Source: Xenorhabdus miraniensis (GTDB lineage: Bacteria; Pseudomonadota; Gammaproteobacteria; Enterobacterales; Enterobacteriaceae). From it: a stretch of 13,922 bases of DNA. The position numbers and the translations under genes are program-made. This document shows, piece by piece, positions 1 through 7,594 of the stretch. Within the stretch, counting starts at the first letter, position 1, and each line of letters begins with the position of its first letter. The notes under the pieces were generated by a model. That model did no database searches and was not told the DNA's origin. It worked only from the letters and a program-made list of their open reading frames with translations. Location of the stretch: the NCBI RefSeq assembly GCF_002632615.1, contig NZ_NITZ01000017.1, positions 111,799 to 125,720 on the forward strand, read 5' to 3'.

Positions 1-21
1 TACCGACCCCACTTAGCCCTA

Positions 22-57
22 AAATATCAAACGCCCGATGACGTACATCATCAGGCG
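22..57 (-). terminator. Candidate rho-independent terminator after the hexosaminidase gene
   Basis: Positions 32-57 are a 26-base near-palindrome whose plus-strand arms (CGCCCGATGACGT / ACATCATCAGGCG) differ from perfect pairing at two positions. On the plus strand these are C/A mismatches, but in a minus-strand transcript both become G-U wobble pairs, so the hairpin is stable only in the direction of the upstream hexosaminidase gene. It is followed on that strand by a T-rich stretch (TTTGATATTTT, bases 22-31 plus). This is the expected layout of an intrinsic terminator about 80 bases past the stop codon. The U tract is interrupted, so efficiency is uncertain. Confidence 0.6.
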
Positions 58-139
58 GTGATGAGTAAAATAAGTGTCAACGTATATCAGGACTAGACAT
101 AATAAGCCACTACCTGCTGATTATTCTTAATAATTCACT

Positions 140-2536
140 TTATTTATTCAGATAATCAAGCATCCGTTCCAGTGGATATACCGCCCGGATAACAACTTCA
201 TCCCGCATTTGTGCCCCTTGTGACAGTAGCTTTTGCGCATCCTGCCATTGTTGCGGAGAAAATGTTTTCCCGGCTTTCAGGTGATCCAGCATCACCAAGC
301 CGAGTTCAGCAATTTCACCCACATCATTGGCAACGGGGATAAGGTCACGCATCATATAATTTGCTTTGACGATCTTCATCACGGAATCATGATTATCCCG
401 CCAGCGTATCAGACGATCACGTAATGCCTGTTCCGCTTGCCAATCCCGCTTATTTTTGAGTAGCCGATCAACCAACACATCCATTTCCCTGACAACATGG
501 CTTTCCGGCTCCAGTGCATCGGCAAAACGATAAAGTGGTTCGTATTGATGGTAATTACCTGCTTGAAACTTGGCATGATGGCGGGAGTAATATTGGGCGG
601 GTTCCACGGCTTCCGCCAGGATTTGCAATGGCTCAATATTCGTACTGTTTGCCAGACGGGTCATTAACCGTTGCGCATTGGCCTGCTGTTGCAAACCGAC
701 AGACACGGTTGTCCATGTGTCCATCGCTTGTAAACGCTGGTACATGTGTTTTTCATTCGTCACATCTTTGGCAGACCAGAGCCGTTCAGCAATGGCAAAC
801 GTTCGTGGCCAGAGCTTGATATCCAGCACTTCAGCCGTGACGTTTTCTGACCATAATGCTGCTTCAGCACCTAAAATATTTTGCTGATGCTGACTGGCAG
901 GCACGACAGGTTGCTTGCCGACAGGCATTGTTGCGAGCTTTTCGCCGGTGATCGGATAACGCACATTGCCTAATAAAATATAACCGTCCGCGGTTTTCTG
1001 TTTCTGATTGAGATTCACAACGGGCATCGTTTCTCCCATCCAGCTATCCGCAGTAAATTTGACCGTATCTCCTTGCCAGACAATCTTATTAACGGCACGA
1101 CGTGATTTTCCGGCAAAATCAATAAAACCGCGCCATTTGCCTTTCTCATCCTCAATTAAGGTAAAACTGCCAGTGACAGGACTGCCTTTTAAACGTGGCA
1201 TCGTAAAGGACCAGCTTTGAGCTGTTTCATTTGCTTGCAGGTTATCATCAATATCGAGTGCTTGCGGCAGTACCTCATTACGATAGTGGTAGGCGGTACT
1301 TTGAGGCTGGTCGAGATAAAAACCCGTGGACAAAATCCCCTGATAACCATCAGAGGCGGTTTTGCCCAGAGAATCCTGCCCTTGCCATGATTGGATAATG
1401 ACCGAACGAGGCAAGGAAGGATGATAGATCTCATCCCAACCCACCATTTTTCGTCCATGCTTTGCAAGGATCTTTTCCAGCGCCTGATTGAACCATGTAT
1501 GCAGGGCATGAGGATCTTTCAACCCTTTTTCCTGCATAAATGCCTGTATTTTATCGGAGGCTTGCCATTGGGAACTATCCACTTCATCACCGCCAATATG
1601 GATATAGGGATCAGGGAAAATCGCAGCGACCTCGCCGATTAAGGTATCGGCAAACTGATGCACTTTAGGATTGCCAGGATCCAGCGTTGGTTTATGAACT
1701 CCCCATCTGCGCTGCATCTCATAAGTTCCACGTTTACTGATCAATTCAGGGTAGGCAACGGCAATCGCTGAGGCATGGCCGGGGAAGTCGATTTCAGGCA
1801 CAACCCGGATGCCTAAACTACTCGCATAAGTAACCACTTCCTGCATTTGAGCCTTGCTGTAAAACAGCCCATCGCTGGCAAGTTGTTGCAGTTTAGGATA
1901 ATGCTCAGAAGCGAAACGCCAGCCTTGATCATCGGTTAAGTGCCAGTGAAATACATTTATTTTGGCGGCAGCCATACCCTCTAATTGACGTTTGATTGCA
2001 TCAATTGGCAGGAAATGACGGGCGGAATCAAGCATAACCCCACGCCATGAAAATCGCGGTTTATCCGTGATATTCACCAGTGGCAGATAAGTTCCTTTGG
2101 CATCATTTTGCAGTAATTGCAGCAACGTTTCCATGCCACGCAGCGCACCAAAACGGGTCGCGGCTTTCAGTGTGATACCGTGGGAATCAATGACTAACTG
2201 GTAACTTTCATCGCTGTCAGGTTGAGGGATCGGAGAAATTTTCTTGGCAATATTGATTCTGATTGTCTGAACCGGAGAAAAGGTCGCATCAGGGGGAGGC
2301 AATACCCAGCCCGTCTGGGCTTCAATTCGTTTTCGCCAGCGGGATACTGCATCCTGCATGTCATCCCCTGCAACAGTAATATTCAATTTTCTGTCAATAT
2401 TATAAAGCGTTCCTTGTTGTACTGAAATTTGTTGTGGCCACGGCATAAGGGGAAGGTGATTGGCAGAGGCCGCAATAGATGAACAACTATAATTTAATGC
2501 TGCGATTAATAATAATGGATGAAAGGAAAATTTCAT
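140..2536 (-). CDS. Exported beta-N-acetylhexosaminidase, glycoside hydrolase family 20
   Basis: The 798-residue protein removes terminal N-acetylhexosamine (GlcNAc or GalNAc) from chito-oligosaccharides or glycans by substrate-assisted catalysis, the GH20 mechanism. Residues 1 to about 25 form a Sec signal peptide ending near SIAASA, so the product should be periplasmic or secreted. A GH20 N-terminal alpha/beta domain covers roughly 30-160. The catalytic barrel begins around RFSWRGVMLDSARHF (161-175). HWHLTDDQGWR follows at 197-207, and the catalytic pair D317-E318 lies in HIGGDE. About 115 residues (roughly 430-545) lacking barrel motifs interrupt the barrel between IIQSWQG (380s) and GAEAALWSE (556-564). 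The C-terminal 190 residues are helical-looking. The start has a GAGAAAG ribosome site about 6 bases upstream. It lies 94 bases downstream of the TetR gene on the same strand. Substrate could be insect or nematode chitin fragments or glycoprotein glycans; the sequence does not decide. Confidence 0.93.
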   Translation of the reverse strand: MKFSFHPLLLIAALNYSCSSIAASANHLPLMPWPQQISVQQGTLYNIDRKLNITVAGDDMQDAVSRWRKRIEAQTGWVLPPPDATFSPVQTIRINIAKKISPIPQPDSDESYQLVIDSHGITLKAATRFGALRGMETLLQLLQNDAKGTYLPLVNITDKPRFSWRGVMLDSARHFLPIDAIKRQLEGMAAAKINVFHWHLTDDQGWRFASEHYPKLQQLASDGLFYSKAQMQEVVTYASSLGIRVVPEIDFPGHASAIAVAYPELISKRGTYEMQRRWGVHKPTLDPGNPKVHQFADTLIGEVAAIFPDPYIHIGGDEVDSSQWQASDKIQAFMQEKGLKDPHALHTWFNQALEKILAKHGRKMVGWDEIYHPSLPRSVIIQSWQGQDSLGKTASDGYQGILSTGFYLDQPQSTAYHYRNEVLPQALDIDDNLQANETAQSWSFTMPRLKGSPVTGSFTLIEDEKGKWRGFIDFAGKSRRAVNKIVWQGDTVKFTADSWMGETMPVVNLNQKQKTADGYILLGNVRYPITGEKLATMPVGKQPVVPASQHQQNILGAEAALWSENVTAEVLDIKLWPRTFAIAERLWSAKDVTNEKHMYQRLQAMDTWTTVSVGLQQQANAQRLMTRLANSTNIEPLQILAEAVEPAQYYSRHHAKFQAGNYHQYEPLYRFADALEPESHVVREMDVLVDRLLKNKRDWQAEQALRDRLIRWRDNHDSVMKIVKANYMMRDLIPVANDVGEIAELGLVMLDHLKAGKTFSPQQWQDAQKLLSQGAQMRDEVVIRAVYPLERMLDYLNK

Positions 2537-2559
2537 GATGTCTTTCTCATCTTAGAGAA

Positions 2560-2588
2560 GGCGCTGATTTATTTGTTGTTTCAGCGCC
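2560..2588. repeat. Hairpin between the TetR and hexosaminidase genes
   Basis: A perfect 8-bp inverted repeat, GGCGCTGA (2560-2567) and TCAGCGCC (2581-2588), is separated by a 13-base loop. On the minus strand it lies after the regulator gene and in the leader of the hexosaminidase gene, ending about 23 bases before its start. No U tract follows on that strand, so it is a poor intrinsic terminator for the regulator. On the plus strand a T-rich stretch (GATTTATATTTTT) follows, but no gene runs into it from that side. It may be a leader stem or mRNA-stabilising element. Confidence 0.45.
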
Positions 2589-2630
2589 GATTTATATTTT
2601 TATGAAAGTAATATAATAGGTAAATAATGA

Positions 2631-3269
2631 TTATTTCTTTATAAACTCATTATTGAGTAATGTCAGTGCCGCGGTAATACGAGGCATGATATCTGTTTCC
2701 GGCAGGGGCGGGAGAAGACCTAGCGCCATTTTTCTGAGGGGTTCTGCAATGACCATTGAGATCATCAATTCACTGGCAAGGCGGTAATCCAGTTTTTTCA
2801 ATAACCCCCGTTGATATTGGCGTTCAAGCCAACTGGCGAGGATATTCTGGTCTCTTTCAATACCGCTTTGCTGATATTTATCCAGCAATATCTCACGAAA
2901 AGGAAAATCAGATTGCAGTAATTTGAATAAACCTACGGCGTTTGTCGATAATGACCTCTCCGCTATTTCTGCTAAATATATTTTTAATAACTTGATGAGT
3001 TGTTGAGGGTTATTAGCTTCTTTCTCAAAAACAGGAATAAAATTGTCTGTCCAGTGCATGACAACTTGTTCAAGCAAATCTTCTCGATTCTTAACAAAGC
3101 GATAGAGCGTTTTCTTGGCGATGCCGGCTTTCTTGGCAACAACATCCATCGTTGTTTTGTTATAGCCTTGATTAACAATAAGTAAAAATGTGACATCGTG
3201 AATCTTTTGGCGTATTTCCTGCTCTGGAATTGTGGGGCGACCCCGTGGACGCGAATGATTTTCTGCCAT
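2631..3269 (-). CDS. TetR/AcrR-family transcriptional regulator
   Basis: This 212-residue protein has the standard TetR layout. A basic N-terminal arm (RPRGRPT, residues 7-13) precedes a three-helix DNA-binding domain around residues 17-65, with the helix-turn-helix in TMDVVAKKAGIAKKTLYRFV (40-59). The remainder is a helical ligand-binding and dimerisation region with no motif that identifies a ligand. Such proteins usually repress their own gene and neighbours and are released by a small molecule. The start is supported by AGGGTG about 6 bases upstream. Downstream on the same strand is the exported hexosaminidase (94-base gap with a hairpin); divergently upstream is a general porin. A perfect palindrome at 3416-3432 in the shared upstream region is a candidate operator. 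Which neighbour it regulates is not shown by the sequence. Confidence 0.9.
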   Translation of the reverse strand: MAENHSRPRGRPTIPEQEIRQKIHDVTFLLIVNQGYNKTTMDVVAKKAGIAKKTLYRFVKNREDLLEQVVMHWTDNFIPVFEKEANNPQQLIKLLKIYLAEIAERSLSTNAVGLFKLLQSDFPFREILLDKYQQSGIERDQNILASWLERQYQRGLLKKLDYRLASELMISMVIAEPLRKMALGLLPPLPETDIMPRITAALTLLNNEFIKK

Positions 3270-3415
3270 TTTAGCACCCTAATGAGTTGTTAATATTTGT
3301 ACCGCATTGGCGTGATTCCATTAACAAACAGAAATTACTGATTTTATTTTAAATGGAAGGATTAAATCACCTTTCACCAAATACAGAAATCAAGGGAGCT
3401 TGTCAACAATATCAA

Positions 3416-3432
3416 TTAGTTAATATAACTAA
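3416..3432. promoter_or_regulatory. Perfect 17-bp palindrome, candidate TetR operator
   Basis: TTAGTTA (3416-3422) and TAACTAA (3426-3432) are perfect inverted repeats around a 3-base centre. Length and symmetry are typical of operators bound by TetR-family dimers. It lies about 147 bases upstream of the TetR gene start, in the region shared with the porin. AT-rich DNA throws up palindromes by chance, so the assignment is tentative. Confidence 0.35.
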
Positions 3433-3616
3433 ATATATTATTAACCATCGTGAAGAGTACAAATTTTAATGAAAAAAATACATATTGAAATAAAAAAAAA
3501 GCCTTAATTGCGGAAAAGCATATTTTTTATTACATCATTTAATATTTCTAACTAACTGTTTTAATTTATTTATTTCTATATTTAGTACAATAAGATCATT
3601 GAGTTTATGTTCACAT

Positions 3617-3632
3617 TGTGATTACCATCACA
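3617..3632. promoter_or_regulatory. CRP-type binding site upstream of the first porin
   Basis: TGTGA and TCACA are separated by exactly six bases (TTACCA), which is the core consensus of cAMP-CRP sites in enteric bacteria with both half-sites perfect. It lies about 210 bases before the porin start and about 350 from the TetR gene. A CRP site at that distance could activate the porin or the divergent gene, or act at an unmapped promoter. Confidence 0.6.
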
Positions 3633-3696
3633 GGATGGCACTTTTCGTCAATTTTTGTTAGCAAAAGGTTGTATTAAATCTTAGTATCGCTATTGC

Positions 3697-3726
3697 TTGT
3701 TACAAATTTAACATTTTGGTAACTGG
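3697..3726 (+). promoter_or_regulatory. OmpR-like element upstream of the first porin
   Basis: TTGTTACAAAT (3697-3707) is followed by AACATTTTGGTAAC (3710-3723). The second part resembles the ACATTTTGAAAC core of E. coli OmpR sites at ompF and ompC, with the downstream AAC displaced by one base. A related arrangement is found upstream of the second porin at 7773-7795. EnvZ/OmpR control of general porins is well established in enterics, so control here is a reasonable inference. Confidence 0.45.
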
Positions 3727-3840
3727 TTCATGTAAAAAATATTCCGCTCACACCTGATCATTTATTCCAGAAAAGGTTTCTTGGAATGTGAATTTCTTGG
3801 CGGTGGCGAAAAAATAACAATATCAATGAGGATCATGATA

Positions 3841-4998
3841 ATGATAAGGCACAACGCAATAGCAATGGCACTTCCGGTACTTCTCATCACAGGCATCGCA
3901 GGCACTGCAAATGCTGTTGAGATTTATAATAAGGATGGCAATAAAATTGATTTATATGGTAAAGCCGATGTTCAGAGAACATTCTCCAAATCAAATGCAG
4001 AATCTGGAGATAGCTCTGTTGGTCGTGTAGGTATTAAAGGTTCAACCCAAATTACGGATAAACTGACTGGTTTCGGGCGTTGGGAATTTAATATGGGTGC
4101 CAACGGCGTGGAAACGGAGAGTGGAAAAAATACCAGAACACGTTACGCGTTCGCGGGTTTGAAATACGGCGAATACGGCTCACTGGATTATGGGCGTAAT
4201 ATGGGGGTCGTTTATGATGTCAACGCATGGACGGACGCATTGCCAGTATTTGGTGGTGATTCCATGGCGGCAACGGATAATTTCATGATGGGGCGTTCGA
4301 CAGGGTTACTGACATACCGTAATACTGACTTTTTTGGTCTGGTGGATGGGCTGAATTTTGCTTTGCAGTATCAAGCTAAAAATGACGGTGGTACTAAAAA
4401 TAGTCGTAGTGATATTTCAAGGCAAAACGGTGACGGTTTTGGTCTTTCTAGTTCCTATGATTTTGATAACGGTTTCAGTATTGGTGCTGCATATGGTAAC
4501 TCTAACCGTGCTTCGGCCCAAAAACTGGGGAGTAATGGCGCTAAGGTACTGGCTAAAGGGAATAAAGCTGAAGCCTGGGGCGTTTCTGCCAAATATGACA
4601 AAAATAATGTTTATCTGGCGGCTATGTATGGTGAAACCCGTAACTTAACCAGATTTGGCAGCTCTGTAGACGGACACACAATGTTTGCCAATAAAACCGA
4701 AAACATCGAGCTGACAGCTCAGTACCAGTTTGATTTTGGCCTGCGTCCATCTCTTGCTTTTGTTTATTCCAAAGGCAAAGATCTGGGCAACGACCTGGCT
4801 GATAAGAGCATTCTGGCATCCAAGGGCTCTGAAGATTTGGTGAAATATGTTTCAGTAGGTGCTTTCTACAATTTCAACAAAAATATGGGCACCTATGCTG
4901 AATATCAATTTAATTTGCTGAAAGACAATGACTTCAGTAAGAAAACGCAGATCAACACCGATGATATCTTTGGCGTTGGTTTGGTTTATCGCTTCTAA
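3841..4998 (+). CDS. OmpC/OmpF-type trimeric general porin
   Basis: The 385-residue precursor is a 16-stranded outer-membrane beta-barrel for passive diffusion of small hydrophilic solutes. A signal peptide (about residues 1-25, ending GTANA) is followed by VEIYNKDGNKIDLYGK, the usual mature N-terminus of enteric porins. Later come YGSLDYGRN, the loop-3 segment FGGDSMAATDNFMMGR, and the C-terminal VGLVYRF with the terminal phenylalanine needed for barrel assembly. The start at 3841 is chosen because GAGG at 3828-3831 lies 9 bases before it and the signal peptide then has normal length. In-frame ATGs at 3826 and 3835 and a TTG at 3781 are less suitable. The loop-3 motif is unusual: in the ordinary LPEFGGD, the glutamate (E117 of OmpF) is replaced by valine (V136 of the precursor, codon GTA at 4246). 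Expression is probably under OmpR and possibly CRP. Confidence 0.93.
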   Translation: MIRHNAIAMALPVLLITGIAGTANAVEIYNKDGNKIDLYGKADVQRTFSKSNAESGDSSVGRVGIKGSTQITDKLTGFGRWEFNMGANGVETESGKNTRTRYAFAGLKYGEYGSLDYGRNMGVVYDVNAWTDALPVFGGDSMAATDNFMMGRSTGLLTYRNTDFFGLVDGLNFALQYQAKNDGGTKNSRSDISRQNGDGFGLSSSYDFDNGFSIGAAYGNSNRASAQKLGSNGAKVLAKGNKAEAWGVSAKYDKNNVYLAAMYGETRNLTRFGSSVDGHTMFANKTENIELTAQYQFDFGLRPSLAFVYSKGKDLGNDLADKSILASKGSEDLVKYVSVGAFYNFNKNMGTYAEYQFNLLKDNDFSKKTQINTDDIFGVGLVYRF

Positions 4999-5007
4999 TT
5001 ATCTCGT

Positions 5008-5046
5008 CGAACTGCCTCAATGGATATCACCGTTGCAGGCAGTTCG
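5008..5046. terminator. Convergent hairpin between porin and rdgC
   Basis: CGAACTGCCT (5008-5017) and AGGCAGTTCG (5037-5046) form a perfect 10-bp stem, extendable by CAA/TTG after a one-base bulge. It lies 9 bases past the porin stop and 25 bases past the rdgC stop, so it sits where a shared terminator for two converging genes is expected. Neither side has a strong T tract (plus: CCAGTTATTTACC), so termination efficiency is uncertain. Confidence 0.5.
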
Positions 5047-5071
5047 CCAGTTATTTACCTTTCTGTCTCTA

Positions 5072-5983
5072 TTATTTTTCTGCTTCGCCGCCCAGCGCAT
5101 CAATGGTGTTTTTGATCAGTGCGCTTAATTCACCCGTCATCAGGGTAAAATCGGCATCAAATCGTTGGGCAACATCTTCACGATCGATATCATCGTTTTG
5201 TTCACGCAGGGTTTCGCTGAATTTAATACGCTTAAAAGAACCATCATCTGACAGCATGAATTGAACGCGTTCTTCCCAATCCAATGCCAGTTTGGTGACA
5301 TACTTGCCGGATTCAATATGGGTTGCGATTTCGTCTGAAACCAATTCTTGCTTCTTGCAGCGGATAACCCCACCTTCTTCCAAAATCGCTTTCAGTTCGG
5401 CTTCATCCATCAGGGCATAACCTGTAGGCAGATTACCTGAACGCACCCATTCGGTTAAGGTCAGTTCAATAGGATCGGTGAATGTCAGGGGAACGACCGG
5501 CAATGAGCCGAGTGTTTTTCTCAATAGTGCCAGATTATCTTCAGCACGTTTTGCACTGGCAGCATCAACGATGATCAGATGATTAACGGTATCGATCCAA
5601 ATATAGGTTTGGCTGAAACGGCTAAATGCTCTTGGCAACAGAGTGTGGATGACTTCATCTTTCAGGGAGTCTTTTTCTGTTTTTTTCAGCTTACGGTGCT
5701 GTTCACCTTCCAGGCGGGTTATTTTTGCCTGTAATTCCTGTTTAATGACAGGGGAAGGCAGCATTTTCTCTTCCTTGCGTGCGCAAATCAGGATTTGATT
5801 GCCAGAAGCATGGGTCAATGCTTCGCCGTGAGAACCCATTGGGGAAACCCAGCCGGTTTTCATCATATCCTGACTGCCACACGGGGTGAATGCCAATGGG
5901 CTTAATTGTTTTTCCAGTTCATCCGCAGAAAGAGATATCTCTCGGTTTAAACGGTAAATCATTAAATTTTTGAACCATAACAT
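5072..5983 (-). CDS. rdgC: Recombination-associated protein RdgC
   Basis: The 303 residues match the length and, as far as I recall, most of the sequence of E. coli RdgC. RdgC is a nucleoid-associated protein that forms a ring dimer around DNA and restrains RecA-mediated strand exchange. Recognisable blocks are [12 protein letters not shown] at the N-terminus, [69 protein letters not shown] and the C-terminal [20 protein letters not shown]. No truncation is visible. The start has GGGGTAA about 8 bases upstream. It is divergent from mak, an arrangement shared with E. coli, which marks this part of the window as conserved backbone rather than acquired DNA. Confidence 0.98.
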   Translation of the reverse strand: MLWFKNLMIYRLNREISLSADELEKQLSPLAFTPCGSQDMMKTGWVSPMGSHGEALTHASGNQILICARKEEKMLPSPVIKQELQAKITRLEGEQHRKLKKTEKDSLKDEVIHTLLPRAFSRFSQTYIWIDTVNHLIIVDAASAKRAEDNLALLRKTLGSLPVVPLTFTDPIELTLTEWVRSGNLPTGYALMDEAELKAILEEGGVIRCKKQELVSDEIATHIESGKYVTKLALDWEERVQFMLSDDGSFKRIKFSETLREQNDDIDREDVAQRFDADFTLMTGELSALIKNTIDALGGEAEK

Positions 5984-6174
5984 GCAGTTACCCCATATTG
6001 TTGCGCATCATGACAAAGGTCATATTAAAACATAAGGGTGCATAATAACGAATCATGTGACGAAGCCCTAGAACTTCATGAGTTTCATATAATAACTGCC
6101 TTAATTTCATATAATAAAAAGTCTCATTGCACTCGGTGCTTGCTTGAATAGGCACTAAATAGAAAAGGTAAGCT
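5984..6174. promoter_or_regulatory. Divergent rdgC/mak promoter region with tandem TATAAT repeat
   Basis: The 191-base region between the two divergent genes contains a 13-base direct repeat, TTTCATATAATAA, at 6083-6095 and 6105-6117, spaced 22 bases start to start. Each copy carries a perfect plus-strand -10 hexamer TATAAT (6088-6093 and 6110-6115), so two tandem starts for mak are possible, though I see no good -35 at standard spacing for either. A small inverted repeat, ATGAC/GTCAT (6009-6022), lies near rdgC. Confidence 0.4.
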
Positions 6175-7083
6175 ATGCGCATAGGTATTGATCTGGGTGG
6201 AACCAAGATTGAAGTGATTGCATTAGGTGATCAGGGAGAAGAGCTGTTTCGTAAACGGGTAGATACACCTCGTAATGACTATCAAAAAACATTAAAAGCG
6301 ATCGTTGAGCTGATTCACGATGCAGAACAGGCAACCGGTCAGCAAGGTACAGTGGGGATTGGAATACCTGGTGCTATTTCGCCTTTTACCGGAAAAGTTA
6401 AAAATGCCAATTCTGTTTGGATGAACGGCCAAATCTTGGATAAGGATATTGCTGCTTTGTTGGGGCGTGAAATACGTATTGCCAACGATGCAAACTGTTT
6501 GGCGGTATCAGAAGCCACTGACGGTGCAGGGGCGGGAATGCCAATGGTATTCGCTGTTATCATTGGGACGGGTTGCGGTTCCGGGATTGCGTTTGATGGC
6601 CGGGTTCATGCGGGCGGGAACGGGCTGGCAGGAGAATGGGGACATAACCCGTTACCGTGGATGGATGAAGAAGATCGGGCATATCAGGCAGAAGTTCATT
6701 GTTTTTGTGGTAAACCGGGATGCACCGAAACTTTTGTATCGGGAACGGGTTTTATGAAAGATTACCTTCTGTTAAGTGGGTCGCATAAAACTGGCCATGA
6801 AATTATCGAAGCTATGGCACAAGGGGATGAACTGGCCGAATTGGCAATGCGCCGTTATGAAAGGCGCTTGGCACGGGCCTTGGCACAAGTCATTAATTTA
6901 CTTGATCCGGATGTGATTGTGCTAGGTGGTGGAATGAGTAACGTTGATCGTCTCTACCAAACCTTGCCAGATTTGGTCAAAGAGTGGGTGTTTGGCGGAG
7001 AGTGTGCAACACCGATTAGAAAAGCCGTGCATGGTGATTCTAGTGGTGTGCGCGGAGCTGCTTGGTTGTGGCCTCAGCAATAA
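6175..7083 (+). CDS. mak: Fructokinase Mak, ROK family
   Basis: This 302-residue cytoplasmic sugar kinase closely resembles E. coli Mak (YajF), which phosphorylates fructose, and more weakly mannose and glucose, to the 6-phosphates. The ATP-binding DLGGTK is at residues 6-11 and the catalytic aspartate D105 is in NDAN. The ROK signature spans about 125-157. The zinc site is formed by H157 (EWGH), C176, C178 and C183 in CFCGKPGC. The second phosphate-binding motif [13 protein letters not shown] is near 244-256, and the C-terminus [16 protein letters not shown] is characteristic. The start is supported by AAGG about 6 bases upstream. It is divergent from rdgC as in E. coli. It could in principle act on other hexoses, since ROK kinases are promiscuous. 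Confidence 0.96.
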   Translation: MRIGIDLGGTKIEVIALGDQGEELFRKRVDTPRNDYQKTLKAIVELIHDAEQATGQQGTVGIGIPGAISPFTGKVKNANSVWMNGQILDKDIAALLGREIRIANDANCLAVSEATDGAGAGMPMVFAVIIGTGCGSGIAFDGRVHAGGNGLAGEWGHNPLPWMDEEDRAYQAEVHCFCGKPGCTETFVSGTGFMKDYLLLSGSHKTGHEIIEAMAQGDELAELAMRRYERRLARALAQVINLLDPDVIVLGGGMSNVDRLYQTLPDLVKEWVFGGECATPIRKAVHGDSSGVRGAAWLWPQQ

Positions 7084-7088
7084 CAAGT

Positions 7089-7127
7089 ATCGATTAAAAA
7101 TACCTGAACCCGATACCCTTAATCGAT
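7089..7127. repeat. Inverted repeat just after mak
   Basis: ATCGATTAA (7089-7097) and TTAATCGAT (7119-7127) are 9-base perfect inverted repeats with a 21-base loop, beginning 6 bases after the mak stop and followed by TTC. It may contribute to mak transcription termination, but the long loop and lack of a T tract make it weak. Confidence 0.35.
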
Positions 7128-7180
7128 TTCAAGTTGCGTGCACCGGAGAATGAAAGCAAATAAAAACCGCAACTTGAAAT
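7126..7180. repeat. 13-bp inverted repeat, probable interspersed element
   Basis: ATTTCAAGTTGCG (7126-7138) and CGCAACTTGAAAT (7168-7180) are perfect inverted repeats around a 29-base centre. Similar TTCAAGTTGC sequences recur, to my recollection, in intergenic regions of Xenorhabdus and Photorhabdus genomes, so this may be one copy of a small non-coding repeat family. A partial match (CGCAACTTG) occurs at 13765-13773. It could alternatively serve as the mak terminator. Confidence 0.5.
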
Positions 7181-7540
7181 ATGAATAATCATGATATATG
7201 GCTTCTGTCTCCACTTGTTCTATTTATTCTCTCATCACAAAGATGTCAGGATTATTAAAGCCTTACTTAAGTTAAATTTGTAACCTTATGCGTTAATTTG
7301 TTTTCTATGTTACGCGTAATAATAGGAATAATAAATCAATAGATTCATTATATTTATGATGAAAGTTTTATGCGGAATTAAAATATATTTATTTATTGAT
7401 GAATAAAACATCGTGCCTGACTTTAAATTTATTAACTCTTTAGATGATAAAAAAGACGATCTATTAAATAAATAAAAAATAGTGATGAAAAGAATAGGAT
7501 AAATGTATTTTTTTAATGACATGATAAACAAGGCTTTTGT

Positions 7541-7594
7541 ATGTTCTTATGGTTAATATTTGTATTGCCAATGATGATCGGTAAAATTATGTGA
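7541..7594 (+). CDS. Possible 17-residue hydrophobic peptide (speculative)
   Basis: A short reading frame encodes MFLWLIFVLPMMIGKIM, nearly all hydrophobic with one lysine. AAGG lies 7 bases upstream of its ATG, good ribosome-site spacing. Its stop codon overlaps the CRP-type box at 7590. Such short hydrophobic frames arise by chance in AT-rich DNA. Conservation is the only way to tell, and I can see just this copy. No function is proposed. Confidence 0.15.
   Translation: MFLWLIFVLPMMIGKIM

Larger units (their letters stand above)
3270..3840. promoter_or_regulatory. AT-rich divergent regulatory region, TetR gene to porin
   Basis: This 571-base stretch separates the minus-strand regulator from the plus-strand porin. 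No convincing gene is seen in it. It is very AT-rich, particularly 3410-3600, with poly-A runs, which in enteric bacteria often marks an H-NS-bound region. It holds a 17-bp palindrome, a perfect CRP-type box and an OmpR-like element, listed separately. The porin 5' leader would lie at the right end. I could not assign -35/-10 hexamers with confidence. Confidence 0.5.

Noticed and set aside
2480..2492. Lipoprotein signal in the hexosaminidase (LNYSC)
   Set aside because: The cysteine lacks the normal L-[AS]-[GA]-C context; SIAASA gives a better signal peptidase I site.
2537..2630. NagC/Mlc operator before the hexosaminidase gene
   Set aside because: The TTATTT-like stretches are part of general AT-richness and do not form the required long palindrome.
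3781..3840. TTG-initiated N-terminal extension of the first porin
   Set aside because: It would put 20 extra residues, including an acidic and glycine-rich stretch, before a complete signal peptide. GAGG at 3828 is well placed for the ATG at 3841.
7310..7531. 73-residue minus-strand reading frame in the mak-porin gap
   Set aside because: Its composition follows the AT-richness (I, Y, F, N, S, L, K) and it has no ribosome site at the TTG or the following ATG.
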